64,000 bases of DNA from Serilophus lunatus. Its lineage: Eukaryota; Chordata; Aves; Passeriformes; Eurylaimidae. The translations under genes and the position numbers were made by a program. The stretch is taken from positions 751-64,750 of the forward strand of contig VXBA01000888.1 in NCBI GenBank assembly GCA_013399895.1, in the 5' to 3' direction. Under the pieces are notes generated by a model that did not search any database, was not told the DNA's origin, and saw nothing but the letters and a program-made list of their open reading frames with translations. Below are positions 37,601 through 49,866 of the stretch, piece after piece; the stretch's first letter is position 1, and the number at the start of each line of letters is the position of its first letter.

Positions 37601-39487
37601 AAAAACTTAATTTTCTCTAGAACCCTCTAAAGTATTGCCTGGGTTATGATGCTCAGTTCTTTTTCCCATATGGTCTTTATGTCTCTAGGTGGGATCAAAC
37701 AGCCGTAACTACATTCTCTGAGCAATCTTCATCACCACAATATAGCAGGTACTCCACGCAGATCTCTGTGGATAGAAGGTACCGTAGACATCTGCCTTTC
37801 AGTTCTCTGTCAGCTGATTTCCTATTCTTATTCATTTAAATGAATGAAGATAATGCTGAAGAATGAGGAGATGGTAAAAAAAAAAGAGTTGTAGTAAATA
37901 GATTGCATAAGAGGAAAAAGATTAAATCAGTTTAGTCACTAAATTGACCCTAATACTGAAGTAAAGATGAATTCATTCATGGCAATGCTGATGAGGAATT
38001 TAGAAATGTCTGAAGAATTTAGCTACAAAATTCACATCAAAATTTAGCGATAGTCTTTACTGTTAAATTGTTGGACTACACAACTTTAAATCTTAAAAAC
38101 ACTGTTCATAGCAGCATTCACTTAGAATAGCCAGTAAAAGAAATATATTCAGTCATTGACTGGCTCAGATGCTAAGCTTGTTTTTCTTACATGAAAATTT
38201 AGATGTACTAATCCACGGTTTCTGCATCTTGAGGAAATAGGTTGTTCATTGACCTGTCGTAGGTAACTCAAATTATTCAAGTCGAGAGATCCAAGAGTGA
38301 ATCTAGAAACAAAATCTTCAAAATTTCGAATGAAGGACCAGATTATCTAAAGAAGTGAGGCCGTTGCAGTTCCATCTCCCCAGGTCCATCAGTTGCAAGT
38401 CTGGGATTAAAGGGTACCTATGCCATGTATTTCTAGTAGAATTGCTGGGACAAAAAATCTGGGAAGTGTTGCGTATTTGCAATGATCCTGTACAAAGACT
38501 TTGAGGTTTACAGCTTAAAGAGACACCAGTAATAGTGGAAAATCACTCATAAAGGCACTGCCTTTGATGAATTTTGTCAAAGCAAGAGGAAGCTATTAAT
38601 GGATAGAAGCATATAAAAATTACAGTCAAATAATTGGCACTGTGTGTGGATTTGAAATGCTTGCTCACTTTCTCTGCATACCTGAAGCCAATATCCTGAT
38701 CTAAATTGGATTCACATTTCAGTCAAAATTTCTCTGACTCGTGTCTACTGATTTTAACATTAGAAAACTTCTGCATGCACTGAATACTCTGGATGTCTCA
38801 CACAGAGAGAGACATAGCACATGAGTGATTTTTGTGCTGTAATTACTAATGCAGTTTAAGGCATCAAAAACATTTGAGACAATAAACATTCTTTTGTATT
38901 GAATAATCCTTGCTTGCTTTGATTTACTACTGATATTTTAAGTAAGAAACATTTCTGCTTTATTCAAGATGGACCTTAGTCAGTCTTTCATCTACCATAC
39001 TAAAGTCTCATCTAGGCTAGGCAAAAGCATGAGTTGTAATTGTTCCAAATAGGAGGTGAAATGTGTAAGCAACATGTCAACATTACCTCATAACATGAGC
39101 CCATAGATAGAAGACCACCATACACCACCTAAACAACCACATCCTAAAAACCTTAATCAAGCAAGAATGACTACTGATTGAGCTGGTCCATGATTAAATG
39201 TATTCTACTGACTCACATTCTTTAAAGAGCTTAATTCCTTGTTAAAAATTCATTAACTGACATTCAAGTACACCACAATTTTATTTCATCTTGGATAAAT
39301 AAACTATAGAAGAGGAGCAGATTCAATGGGGAGGAAAAAAATTTTGCATGCTATTTTAGGCATTCAGATTTCTGCCATTAAAACTTGGTTTCAAGTTTTA
39401 TTTTACTAGAATTTGTCCAGGTCACTAAAAATAAGAAAGAATTGTATTCAGCTGTGAAGATAAATATTTGCACGTATTAGGCTTATG
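34678..39487. other. Unique AT-rich DNA, nothing recognised
   Basis: About 4.8 kb. It holds a 13-base A run near 36533-36545, a short hairpin at 37452-37487 and a CpG-containing motif cluster near 36594-36610, described under findings. No gene or repeat family recognised. Confidence 0.5.
37452..37487. other. Short inverted repeat (13-bp stem, 10-base loop)
   Basis: 37452-37464 (TCTTCTCCATTCC) pairs with 37475-37487 (GGAGTGGAGAAGA) along its whole length, with one G-U type pair, around a 10-base loop TTTTCTGAGA. It is too short for a microRNA precursor, and no function is evident. Confidence 0.6.
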
Positions 39488-40270
39488 TGTTGAGGTTTTT
39501 GTAGTGTCAGGGTTACAGAAGTGGCTTCTGTGAGAAACTGCCAGAAGCTTCTCCTGTGTCCAACAGAGCAATTGCCAGCCAGCCAGCTACAAGATGGACC
39601 CACCGTTGGCCAATTCTGAGCCCATCAGTGATGTTGACAGTGCCTCTGTGATACCATGTTTAAGGGGGAAAAGTTGCTTCATAAGAGCAACTGAAGTCAG
39701 GGAAGAAAGAGGTGAGAATATGTGAGAGAAAGAGCCTACAGATATCAAGCTCAGTGAGGAAGGAGGGGAAGGAAGTGCTCCAGTCCATGGAAGGGATCCA
39801 TGAAGAACTGCAGCCCATAGGAAGAGCTCACTTTGAAGAAGTTCATGGACGTCTGTCTCCCATGGGAAGGATCCCACCCTGGAGCCCATGGGAAGAGTGT
39901 GAGGAGTCCCAACCCTCAGGAGGAAGAAGAAGAGACAGGTGAACTAACCATATTCCCCATACCCCTGCTCTGCTGTGGAGGGAGAAGAGAGAGAAAATTG
40001 GGAGTGAAGTTGAGGCCAAGAAGAAGGGAGGTGTTGGGGGGAAGGTTTTTTAAGATTTCTCACTAGCCTACTCCAATTTGATTGTTGATAAATTCAATTA
40101 ATTTGCAAAGTTGAGTCTGTTTTGCCCACAACTGCAACTGGTGAGTGATCTCTCCCCATCCTTATCTCAACTCATGAGCCTTTTTTCTCCCCTGCCCAGC
40201 TGAGGAGAGGAGAAAAGGTGACAGAACAGCTTTGGTAAGCACATGGCATTCAGTCAAGGTCAGCTCACCA
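39488..40270 (+). mobile_element. Solo ERV LTR, family A copy 2 (shorter), about 0.78 kb
   Basis: Begins TGTTGAGGTTTTTGTAG and then follows the 6.6-kb LTR: GTGGCTTCTGTGAGAAACTGCCAGAAGC, GAGCCCATCAG..., GTGAGAATATGTGAGAGAAA, CTGCAGCCCATAGGAAGAGCTCAC, AAGTTCATGGACGTCTGTCTCCCATGGGAAGG, AGATTT..., GGTGAGTGATCTCTCCCCATCCTTATCTCAACTCATGAGCC, and CCCCTGCCCAGCTGAGGA. It is about 340 bases shorter than copy 1 because most of the repeated CTGCAGCCCGTGG-type phrases in the middle are missing. The right end is near the CACCA at 40266-40270. I could not find a convincing target duplication. Frames inside it are not genes. Confidence 0.82.
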
Positions 40271-40809
40271 TGGTGCATTTTTTAACATACTTTTGCTTTT
40301 CATCAGTACAAGGCTGCTCTTTTAGAAAGCACAGACTTCTGCTGCAATAGAATATCTGTCTTCCCAAAGGAAAATATATGTACAGGTGAAGAGAAAGATA
40401 GGCTTAGAGTACCACATAATCAAGTAAAGAGGAGAGAACCCAGTGAAGTCTACTAAATAGTGATAACAGCTTCTTCCCCTTTCATTTCAGAGATGTGCTG
40501 AAGCAAACTCAAGTTTGTGAGAAAAATGTGGGGAAAGAAAATGACCTGGAAATCAGGACAGAAATTATTTTTCATTTGTTTTTCTGCATGAACAACTTGG
40601 GTAAATCTCAAGAGATATAAGGTATCTTCAGTTTGAGTCTTCTGATGACAATGTATTGATGCCTTAAGGGGTATGCTTAATATTTTGGAGAATTCACTTT
40701 TGCTAGGTAGCTGGATAACTTGGAATATTAAGGGCCAGAAGAGCCTGTGTTCCTGTGTGTTTGAATTCTTGTGTGTAGATAAGTGGTGTACAAGACAAAA
40801 CATAAGAGT
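40271..40809. other. Unique DNA between two LTRs
   Basis: No recognisable feature. A minus-strand 116-codon frame (40453-40803) has no familiar motif. Confidence 0.4.
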
Positions 40810-41060
40810 TAGGCTTCCAGGCCTACGAGGGGCTGGACATTGGTGGGGTTAAGCAATAAGGGGCAATTCTGTTGGATATTGGGGTAATATAGAAGCAAGA
40901 GAGACTTTAGTTGGATAGAATGGGGGAGGGGTGCTCAGCATGTTATAAGAATGGGAAGATTGTTATGATTTTCCTCTTTGGATCATCGGCCTTTGACCAG
41001 TAAAGCTGCTTCTCCCCTTCACTCTCTGTTTCTCAATTTTTTGTCTGAGGCCCTTACATC
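40810..41060 (+). mobile_element. Probable small ERV LTR (family E), limits uncertain
   Basis: The order of signals is that of an LTR: a G-rich U3-like part (AGGGGTGCTCAGC), a TATA-like GTTATAAGAATGGGAAG at about 40943-40959, then AGTAAAGCTGCTTCTCCCCTTCACTCTC, which looks like a decayed AATAAAGCTGCTT polyadenylation region, then CTGTTTCTCAATTTTTTGTCTGAGGCCCTTACA. I found no clear TG...CA ends with a duplication, so both limits are approximate and the call could be wrong. Confidence 0.4.
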
Positions 41061-41685
41061 ATCAGTATCAGGCTGAAAAAGAGAGAAAGGTCTCTTCTTC
41101 CCTTTGACTTAGTTACCCCCACCAAACAAAACAGTTAGGGAGAAAATTATAACAGCAGTAACACCTATAAGACAGGTAGAATGTCTTTATATCTGCAGTT
41201 TCCCTCATGAAGAAGTTCAATTTTTATATAAATGAAAACATCTATCAGCAGCTATTAGCTACGTGGATATTCACTGCTCTGATGTTGAAGGAGCTCTGCG
41301 ATGGTGGATGCACCTCCAGTACTTTTTGCGTGTGGCCCAAACTCTGTGCACTAATGTCCATACATTTGATAAATGGCTTTGAATGCCCTTTCTTTTAAAT
41401 AGCAAAGTCCTCCTTGTAACCTTCTCCCCTGCTACTTCCTCCATATACAGCACTTCTTTGTTTTCCTCTGTGTTGAGGTCCCTGTTCTTGAGCATGGTTC
41501 AAGACCTTCTTACCACATTGTTAAGTCTGTTCACAGGGATCTTCTCCTTATTATCAGGTGGATACCACTTTCTCCTAGTAGACTCTAATCTTTGCTGAAT
41601 GAAGAGCCATGATAAATATCAGTTAGGTCAAGTTAGTTCACCCCTGCAACAGTACAGGCTAGGCACAATAAAATGAATGTGAAAG
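41061..41685. other. Unique DNA, nothing recognised
   Basis: Short open frames only. It separates the probable LTR E from LTR D. Confidence 0.4.
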
Positions 41686-42322
41686 TGTCCCAGGTTAGAA
41701 CAATATCTTCCAGAGAAGATAAGAACCTTCCTGGAGTAGAAAGACTACTTCTCCACTTTATAATACCCTTCAAATCAAGAGGATTTCAGTCAAAAAGTGT
41801 AGAAAAAGGAAGCAACAATTATTTACTAATATAAATATAAAAATAAAAAATTAAAAATAAAAAATAAATAAAATATGTGTGTATATATATAAAAAATAAA
41901 AGGAACAAACAGTAACAGAATGGTAACAAGAAAAATCACCCCAACAAACCCTCTTCTCCCCTTATGTATTTTTCCTTGGTGTGGTCATAGCTGTGGGGCA
42001 AACAGGCAGGTTCTGCAGGCTCACCAGATATGGAATGGGGGGTTGGATTGTCCGATACAGGAACAGGAGGAGATGGGGAAAGGCAGACAGGCTGGTTCTG
42101 AGCTCGGGCCGGTGCAGCCAGGACTCTCCTCTCTCTCTCACTAGGGGCTGCTGCAGAGCCCACCTGGGCACAGGAGCTGGGCCGGGAGAGGCAGAGGCAG
42201 CAGCAAGAGATGGTCTGGTCCTGGGGCAGCATCAGGGAGGCAGCACCAGACACTCTCCCCGAACTGCAGCCAAAAACCAGTGAGCTCTTCTGGTCCCTCA
42301 TAGAGTTCTTCTATTTTCCCGA
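41686..42322 (-). mobile_element. Solo ERV LTR, family D, about 0.64 kb
   Basis: On the plus strand it opens TGTCCCAGGTTAGAACAATATCTTCC, the reverse complement of an LTR 3' end of the AACCTGGGACA type common in birds. It continues through AGAAGATAAGAACCTTCC, AATACCCTTCAAATCAAGAGGATTTCAGTCAAAA, an expanded A/T-rich tract (41822-41900), then a GC-rich U3-like block with TCTGCAGGCTCACC, GGTTCTGAGCTCGGGCCGGTGCAGCC and GGGGCTGCTGCAGAGCCCACC. GAAAG occurs just before the start (41681-41685) and again at 42323-42327, a possible 5-bp duplication if the terminal CA on the right was lost (the sequence there reads TTCCCGA). No internal viral region is visible. Confidence 0.65.
41822..41900. repeat. A/T-rich simple repeat (ATAAAA/TATA type)
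   Basis: About 80 bases of AATAAAAAT-like units followed by a GTGTGTATATATATA stretch, inside the family D LTR. Likely a local expansion of an originally A-rich part. Confidence 0.85.
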
Positions 42323-45300
42323 GAAAGGGGGGAGAGTTTCTCAGTCTAATCAAAAATGATATGACAAAATAAATATGGTCTGGATATATGTTAGTGATCC
42401 AAATTAAAACCACAGTAATTCATGAATTTATTAGTCTACTAAATGATCACATTTAAAAGAAAGAACAAGTCATATTAAAAATTAGCATCATGTAAATCAG
42501 AACACAGAATTCAAATACTTGCTTGGCTCCATTTCTTTGTGTTTTCATGCTTTAAAACGTTTCCTAAGCCAAAAATAAGATTTAAATATTTCATTATCCA
42601 AGTTGTTACGATACTAGCTTGGGAGAACAAATAGGATAACATAAGTATGATTATGGTTTATCAGATAATACAGCATCAAAAGATCAATACAGAACATTTC
42701 AGTGCAGTATAGTACACACTCATTTGTAACATCAATTGTAAAGCCTTCATATTATCTTCACTAGAAACTGAAAATAAGCAGGGTATTGGAATTCCAGCAA
42801 TGTGTTCTACTTCCCTCCTGAGCACATCATTTAGGGATCACATCATGGGCTGTGGTTTGTAAGTCGGGAACACTTTTTTTTTCCCTTCCCCCAAAATCAA
42901 CAACTAATTTTCTCGTGAATCAGTGTAGCTATCGCAATATTGCATACAAACTCCACTGATCTCTGTGAAGGCAGCTTGACAGATACAGAAGGAAAAATAT
43001 TCAACCCAAACATCAAAGGGAGAGAAGAAAACTCCATCTTCCTACAGCTGTTTCTTTGTAATTTATCTTCTAGTAATGAGAAGATATTGGTATCTCCTAG
43101 TCATACCCATTATAAACTCAGATGAAAATCCATAACAGTAAAAGATGAGGAGGAATACACAGGATAGACTCCATCAGTTCTGAAGCTGGAGAAGCCTGAC
43201 CAGCAGCTATTACTCTTCATACTCAGTTAATAAAATTTCTGTGTGTAAGAGATTGTTCATTTTTTAATTTTTTAACTTGTGTAATAATGGTGTTTTGGAA
43301 GACATGTCTCTGTCCAACAGCTCCTGTTAGAAGACACTATGCTCCTGGGAAAACGGGGAGCTTTGGGGATATAAATCACCTGACTGAAGAAGCTAAAGGA
43401 CAGTGTGGCTTGTAAACCAAGATGCTTAAAACTTTTGTAAGTTAGAAAGAAAGAACTTTAAAATAAAAAGGGTGATTGTGGCAGAGGTGAAAGCACAATG
43501 GCTGCCCTGGCAGATGTGCAACAGTTTCCAAAATATAAGGCTGTAAATAAGTGCATCTTCATAATGATAGGTACATCGTGCAGGCCACTGCATAATAGCC
43601 AGGGACCACCATTTAGAACCTTTTTTACCAAGGGCACACCACCTCAGAAGTTACCAACTGACTGCAAAAGTATTTTAAGCTGGTCTTCAAAAAAGCTTTT
43701 AAAGCTATATAACCTTTAACACTTTGCTGCTATTAGTGAAGCAAAAGCCTCCAATATAAAGCACTTTAACTGAGCACTCAATGTGGAGGTATCTGAAAAC
43801 GTACAACACTTTTTGCTACAATAATATATTATTAGGCTTTATAAACACCTGTAACCACAGCTGCACTGTCTGCCAGCCTGCTGCCTGTGCATTGACACAG
43901 TCAGGGTTGAAATAAAGATTGACCAGAACGAACACACCTTATTTTGTTTTAGGAAATGGATTGTAAAGTAGCGTGTACCACCCTGGAAGTCTCTGATACT
44001 TTAATAAACCCTGCCAACGTGGTAGAAGAAAATAGTTACAGGCATCCAGCCTTGTAAATGAACTATACTCTCCAGGTATAGCAATGGTGTGCCTGATATT
44101 CCAAGCATTCCTGACACATATGCCACACGCATAGGTGGTATGCCCTGTAGCCTGACATACATTCTATATATGAAGGAGGTATATTCTACCACGTAGAATT
44201 CCATATACTTCAGCTGTAGAAAGGCCAGAAAATTTTTAAAAGGCTTTGGAAATTGTTAAGTTACATGTTGAAAGTCTCTCTCAGGACACTGCAGAAAAAA
44301 TGTTTGGATGACTTTCTAAGGTCATATTGGGCAAGTTGGAAACATCAGAAAATCAAGGAATGCTTGTGGCTTATTCACATTCAAAGAAAAACTTTGAAAG
44401 AAAGAAAAGCTCGTCATGCATCCTGGCACTGCCCTTTAAAAAGACGAGGACAGGCGGCACCAGACAGCAGTCTGGCTGTGAAGGAGAAAAAGAAGAACCC
44501 AGGCCAAGTGGTGCAAAAGAAATTGAAAGCCCAGAAAAAAAAAATAGTTCTGTTCTGCCACTGGGAAAAAAGAGGTATATAATTTTAAAGGGATGAATTA
44601 CATTTAAGGCTACTCAGAACAGTAATATGGCAAATCAAAGATGGTTTTGTTTGAAGCACTGAGAAGACTATGGAGGTGTCTCCAGTTTCCACCATGGTAG
44701 TCTGCACCTGTAGGCTTTTCATAGCCAGGAATAGGGAAGATTAGAGAGATTTGACTGGATGTAAAAATTAGGCTGATGCACAGGAAAAAACATGATTTGT
44801 TTGATACGCTCCCTGGCAACAGGGACCTGCAAGCTAGTTATTACCTATGGCCTGCTGTATGTGAAGAGAGTGTTTATGGCACACAAGGACGCATTTGGGA
44901 CACGCTGAGTCTTTACATAAACATCACCAACACTAAATACCTGGTTGACTGGGTGGATGTGAAAGGATTCAACATAATTGGTAGGCAGCCATGTCAAAAA
45001 CAGGAAAATTTGTTTCTGGGACACCTACTCGAGTTTCTTGTTATTGTAGTGCTAGATAAAAAGGATTTTAGCATTAATTATGCTTAGAACCCTTTAAACA
45101 CTAAGATATAAATTTTGTTGTTCTATACGTGGATGATGAACAAATCCCGGTGAAATCACTGCAGCTTGATTTTGGGAAGGGCTGTGGTGTGAGAGAATAC
45201 CTACAACTCATACAGCAGACTGACAGCCACAGGAAAGACCATATATATTCTTAGCCAACAGAGAAGAATTCACCTCTGGCTATCACCTGTTTGCCTTCAT

Positions 45301-46070
45301 CCTATCTCAGATTAGCAATGTGCTAATCACTATTCCTTGAATAAAAGACAAAAAAATGAGAGCAGAAATATATTTTAGAGGGGCTTTGACCACCACTGTT
45401 AATATGATCACGAACATCTACATTTTGGAATGCGATGGATACAAACCAGAAGAGATACATACTTTTTGACTAAATGTAAAGACAAACACAAGAGAACTCC
45501 ATTTTTTAAAGTGTTTTTTTCAGCAAAACCCTATACCAGAGGGTTTTCTTTTCTAGGCATGCACCCAAGTGAATGATGGCATGGCCCAGTGTCCACTAAC
45601 AAGATCAACTGCTCCAGAAGGCACAGACCATGCAGCTGATGGTAGGACATCATGGTTCTTATTTTGCTCTGATAGATAGGCAGGATGTTCGTCTGGGACC
45701 TTTCTGTTTAGCTCTGAATGCCAGTAGCTTTTTTCAATATGTAAATAACTAGCTGCACCAACAGAAAAAAAAATCAGTTCTTATCCTAAAAGCCTCTGTA
45801 TTTCAGTATGTGACCACTGCCTCTTGTTCATCCATGGTATAACACTAAGAAGAGTCTGGGAGTCGGAGCCGTCCCATAAGGTGTTCATGCACACTAATAA
45901 GTACTCCTAATTCTAGTCCTTTACTGACTGAGTAATCCCAACTCTCTCAGCCTCTCCCCATTCAGACAGTCAGTTCAGCTAAGTCTTTCACAAATTCTAG
46001 TAAAAAATATTTTCAGAGCAGTTCTGCTTTTACTTTTTTTTTTTCGAGATTTGCTGTTCTGACACAACAG
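42323..46070. other. Unique DNA, nothing recognised
   Basis: About 3.7 kb without a recognisable family. Frames at 44253-44582 (Lys-rich) and 44776-45087 lack familiar motifs. Confidence 0.45.
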
Positions 46071-46259
46071 TTGCCAGCAACTATAAGTGAACATGATGCT
46101 GTCAGGCAGAGCAAAAAGCAAGCAGTTCTCCAAGACTTTTTACAAAGTAACTTTTTCCATATCTGCTATGCCTTGTCAGAAGAGCTGAAAAAGGATGTTC
46201 CTAACAGTGACCAGGTGACAAGTGATCCAAAACTATTGGAAAGGCAGTCAAAATTTTCA
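46071..46259 (+). CDS. Weak candidate exon of an unidentified gene
   Basis: Unidentified. A stop-free frame crosses 46071-46409. It is preceded by a T-rich tract (46031-46044) and GACACAACAG, a possible acceptor ending at 46070. A good donor-like TCA|GTGAGT falls at 46259/46260, which would define a 189-base, 63-codon exon in phase 0 at both ends. The peptide includes the hydrophilic stretches SEHDAVRQSKKQAVLQDFLQ and ELKKDVPNSDQ. I know no matching family, the splice context is only moderate, and the phase does not join the 27.3-kb candidate directly. It may equally be a chance frame. Confidence 0.2.
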
Positions 46260-47139
46260 GTGAGTACTTTCCTTGTTGTTCCTGACAACACAGCACTCTG
46301 CTATGACGATCTTTTGGGGTGCACCACTGTCTGTACTTATGCTATAGTCCAGGACGAGGCCTCTCAGCAACCCAAAATTGGTATTTTCTGTTTATTTCAT
46401 TTAGAGTGATGCCTTTGACCTTCATATACATTGCAGATAGCTATAGGATTTGAGTGCTGATGCTGCAAACTCTACAGTAAAGTGCTTGTCTAGTAGCTCA
46501 CTTGTCAGGTCCCCTAAACAGCCACCAAGCTGGGGGTGTTATGGTCCCTTTAACAACATATGAAAATCTCAGAGTCTGTTGTAACAAGGTTGGTAGCATT
46601 GCAGGGCACCAAAGAGGTCATGAAGCTCTAGGCATATGTATGCAGTGGCAAAACAAGCTGTAAAATATTAGTACTGTGTTCTAGGTTCACACCTCTTTTG
46701 ACATGTTTCCTTGTGCATCCTTATTGACACCCTTATTGACAAGCTAACATACAGCATAAGTCAGAAAAAAGAGGCAGCTATGCAACTCATCTGGTTCTTT
46801 CCCAACTGGTAGGGATAATGTTTGCTTTCATCAGTCCAAAATATCCTCTCAAGGTGTCAGAGCTCTTACAAATAACTTTGGTATGTCCAAGACAGTATTG
46901 TTTTACTCATGAAGGGATGATGATTAGTAAAATATTAGCAATGTATCTTCTCATCCAGGTTACTCCATCATATAGAAAAGGGACATGCCCCTCTGCCCGG
47001 AAGTACAGCCCTGGGGTTCAGGCACAAAATCAACTCATCTTAGGTCAGTATCTCCTCCTTACTAGCTGTGGTCTGTGCCAAAAATATGTCAGGGACTAAT
47101 TTGTGAAGGCACTAAATAGACCCTTGTTACTCCAACTAG
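46260..47139. other. Unique DNA after the candidate exon
   Basis: The open frame of the candidate continues to a stop near 46409, then nothing is recognisable. Confidence 0.4.
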
Positions 47140-47370
47140 CCTCTCCAGGGGCCTCCACTCAGCCATAGCCCAGTGGCTCCATTTAAGTTCAGTTCTGGGG
47201 CTTCATCCCTTCCTGACCTATGTTAGGTGTGCATGTCCCTAGCCCTGTTTCTGGAGTGTTGTTTGGTTTTACTGGCTTGACCTTGGACCTGTCTTAACCT
47301 TGCCTATGCCTGTTGGTCACAGCACAGGCTTGTGCCTGCTCAGGTCAACTGTTCTGTGCATTACTGCTTT
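47140..47370 (+). repeat. Candidate LTR-like interspersed repeat R1, copy 2 (left part)
   Basis: Landmarks in order: AGGGGCCTCCACTCAGCC, CAGTGGCTCCATTTAAGTTCAG (about 47171-47192), CTTCATCCCTTCCTGACCTATG, and CTAGCCCTGTTTCTGGAGTG. The ATTTAAG-centred landmark and the CTCCACTCA word are shared with 56143-56190 (inverted), and the ATTTAAG landmark with 17767. The class is not proven. Confidence 0.5.
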
Positions 47371-48254
47371 CTTGATAGACAATAGTCTTCTGATTAGGCC
47401 TGCTTCAGTTACATCAAAGTGCGTACAAACCATGAAAGCAATACAAAAACCGTTAAGTCCAATTATGAACTGAAACCCAGCTCTGTTTCTTGCCATATCT
47501 ATATATGATCATTGTTGTTTGGAGGTGGAGACAGCAACCACAAAATGCACGAGAGTGCACCAGTAATTTTAGCTGCTCTGCAGTGAAACAGTTTGTGGAG
47601 CAAACACAGTTTATGGATGTTGGAACATTGTGCTCACAGGAGATTTCCATTAAAGTCAAACCAAAATGCAATTTCATGCTGGCCTGCAGCAGCGAGATGG
47701 TCGATGTACTATAAAAAACAACCTTGGAGGCAAGTACAGAAGCTGTCATAATACGCATTAAATGCATTTAGGATATTAATTTAGGAAAAGACAGGGACTA
47801 TGGGAACCTATTAACTGATTAGATATAATTCACGTTGAGTGCAAAACAATATGATGGTCAAGGTTTGTGTGAGACTAAGTTCATTTTTTGGTAGCAAAAT
47901 ATACAAGTCATTTGAAATGAGAAAAGGGAGAGTAAGCTCACTGAAAACCTTTCTCCTCAAATTTTATATTGAAATGTCCCTATATACTTTAGCCTGTTAG
48001 CACTACAGTCTTAGGCATGAGTAACGCAAACAGGAACATGCAGATACAGAGGCCAGTGTCACTTTCCATACAGCAGTCTACTCATGTACCCATTACCATC
48101 TGTCTCATAGCACAGAACATGATTCTCAGCACCATCACACTCCTGAAACCTCTCAAAAGTTTCACTTCTTGCAGGAGACAAGTTAGTTCTTGCAGGTAAA
48201 AAATTTTCTCTTTCATTATTATGTATTGTTCTGAGAACTGCTTTTTCTCATCAG
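47371..48254. other. Unique DNA, nothing recognised
   Basis: Lies between two stretches that may belong to the same R1 copy. No feature of its own. Confidence 0.35.
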
Positions 48255-48386
48255 ACAACGATCACTGGGCTGTATCTGATCCTGATTACTCTCACCAAAC
48301 CTGTCTCTGGCCTTCATATTGGCTTCCTGTCTTCACTTGAATCTGACTCATTTGACCTGACTCCTGGCTAATATCTCCAGGGCTGC
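48255..48386 (+). repeat. Possible further part of R1, left flank of LTR C2
   Basis: CACTGGGCTGTATCTGATCCTG...CTTCCTGTC...CTGACTCCTGGCTAATATCTCCAGGGCTGC has the same CT-rich, CTGAC/CTGG style as the R1 left part. The text continues smoothly across the LTR into GCTGCCCTGCTCACC at 49867, so the LTR inserted within it. Whether this is one repeat with 47140-47370 is an inference. Confidence 0.35.
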
Positions 48387-49866
48387 TGTAGTGGTTTTAT
48401 CACTAGGAGATGTGCAACAGTAACGTAAGACTGAACAGCTTCAAGAGCAACTAACAGATTTATTGTCTAGGGCTCTACCAAAAACCTTATGGGATCCCGA
48501 GACACTAAACAAAATACACACTATAACACCTGACAGTGTCATGCAAAAAAACAAAAAACAAACTGCTCCCCAAAGCCATCTGGCCGGCTGAGAAGCAGGG
48601 GAAGGAAGGGGAAGCCACCTCACTGATGGTACACTCCTGGCCCTCAAAGCCCTTGCAAGACAATAAAGGTGAAAAACACCCCCCACCTCCCACACCCCCA
48701 AAGGACACTCGAGGGAAAACTATCACTTGCACTTTGGCTGGTTTGGCTCCGATGTCGCTGCGCTGCTGCCTGTGCCGATGGAGGTGGGTGGAAGCAAGCC
48801 ACACGGTCTGGGAGCCGGAAGCGAGGACTTCCATGTTCAGGCTTTTATGTCCTGGAAGTCCCAAGGGAATCCGGTGTCTTCTTCCCAGCCAGGCTATCCC
48901 CTGATTGGCTGGTGGCGTTGGACTCTGCCTTTCTTTTGGGATCTTCACTCCAGGCAACATGGAGCTTCCCACAGAGATGCCGTGTGGCTGGGGCCCGGGG
49001 GCCGGTGGCTGCCATCACTGCCAGCTGCAGGGCCACCGATCCCACCCACGGTGCACTCGCCGCCCGCAGGGACCAGCCGTGGGCAGTGGGGGCTGCCCAT
49101 GGGGGCAATCGCTGCCACACACCTCCGAGCAGCGCAGGGAAGGGGCTGCGGAGTCACGGCCACTTCCAGCAGGACTCTTGCCAGCCTCCTGCCAGAAGAA
49201 GCCGCCACCACACGCCATTCCGCAACACCGTGCCGTGTGGGACCCAGGCTCTGTGCTCGAGCAACTGCCAAGCCCAGCCCAGCTCACTGCAGCGCGAGGC
49301 AGACATTGGCACCGTGGGCGCAGCCACCAAGCTTCACTACCTACCCACTGCCAGCACCATCAGGAAAAAATGGAGAAACAGCAGGAGCGGCTCCGCGTGC
49401 TCCACTCCCTGGCCAGCAGAGAGGAGCCACACTGTCCCGCGGCCCCTGCAAAGGCGCCAGGCAGGATCGGGCACCGCCGGCTGCTCCAGCCCAAAGCGCC
49501 CGTGGCTGGCAAGGGAAACCCTGCATGTGCAGCTGACAGCCCGTTGCTGCTTCATCTCTCCATCCCACCAGCGCTAGCGGTAAGTGAGGAGGGGGGGAAA
49601 ACTCTGTGCCTGCCGTGCCGAATGGCCACTCAACCATGGGCGTGCCAATTCCATTCCTGTCTCTCCGCTGCCACTGCTCCCTGGCCCCTGCCCCGCGACA
49701 TGGAGAGCAGAGGCGGGGGAGAAGCTCCAACGACGCTGACACTGCTATCTCAGCTTTTCCTTCATTCTTATAAAAAACTGGTTTTACAAATAGGCAAACG
49801 AGCAAACCATCCAAACACCCTCCCCTCCCCCCTTCCCCCCGAAAACCCCATTTCAAACCCATAACA
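48387..49866 (-). mobile_element. Solo ERV LTR, family C copy 2, complete, 1,480 bp
   Basis: Flanked by an exact 5-bp duplication, GCTGC, at 48382-48386 and 49867-49871, with ends TGTAGTGG... and ...CCCATAACA (TG...CA). Five bases fits an ERVL-type integrase. On the minus strand the LTR starts TGTTATGGGTTTGAAATGGGG, carries a long GC-rich U3, an ACCAGCCAATCAGGGG CCAAT box at about 48898-48913, a TATA-like GGACATAAAAGCC at about 48843-48855 and ends near ...CACTACA. A polyadenylation-like AATAAATC word lies at about 48459-48466. It is as GC-rich as a CpG island. The frames of 269-319 codons on the plus strand overlap each other in all three phases, antisense to the LTR, which marks them as composition artefacts. 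Confidence 0.9.

Noticed and set aside
39483..40275. Target duplication for LTR A copy 2
   Set aside because: TTATG on the left and TGGTG on the right do not match, and shifting the ends by a few bases did not give a convincing pair.
48669..49864. Open frames of 269, 302 and 319 codons on the plus strand as possible genes
   Set aside because: They overlap in all three phases, lie antisense inside a GC-rich LTR with clear ends and duplication, and show no known domain. Stop codons are simply rare in such sequence.
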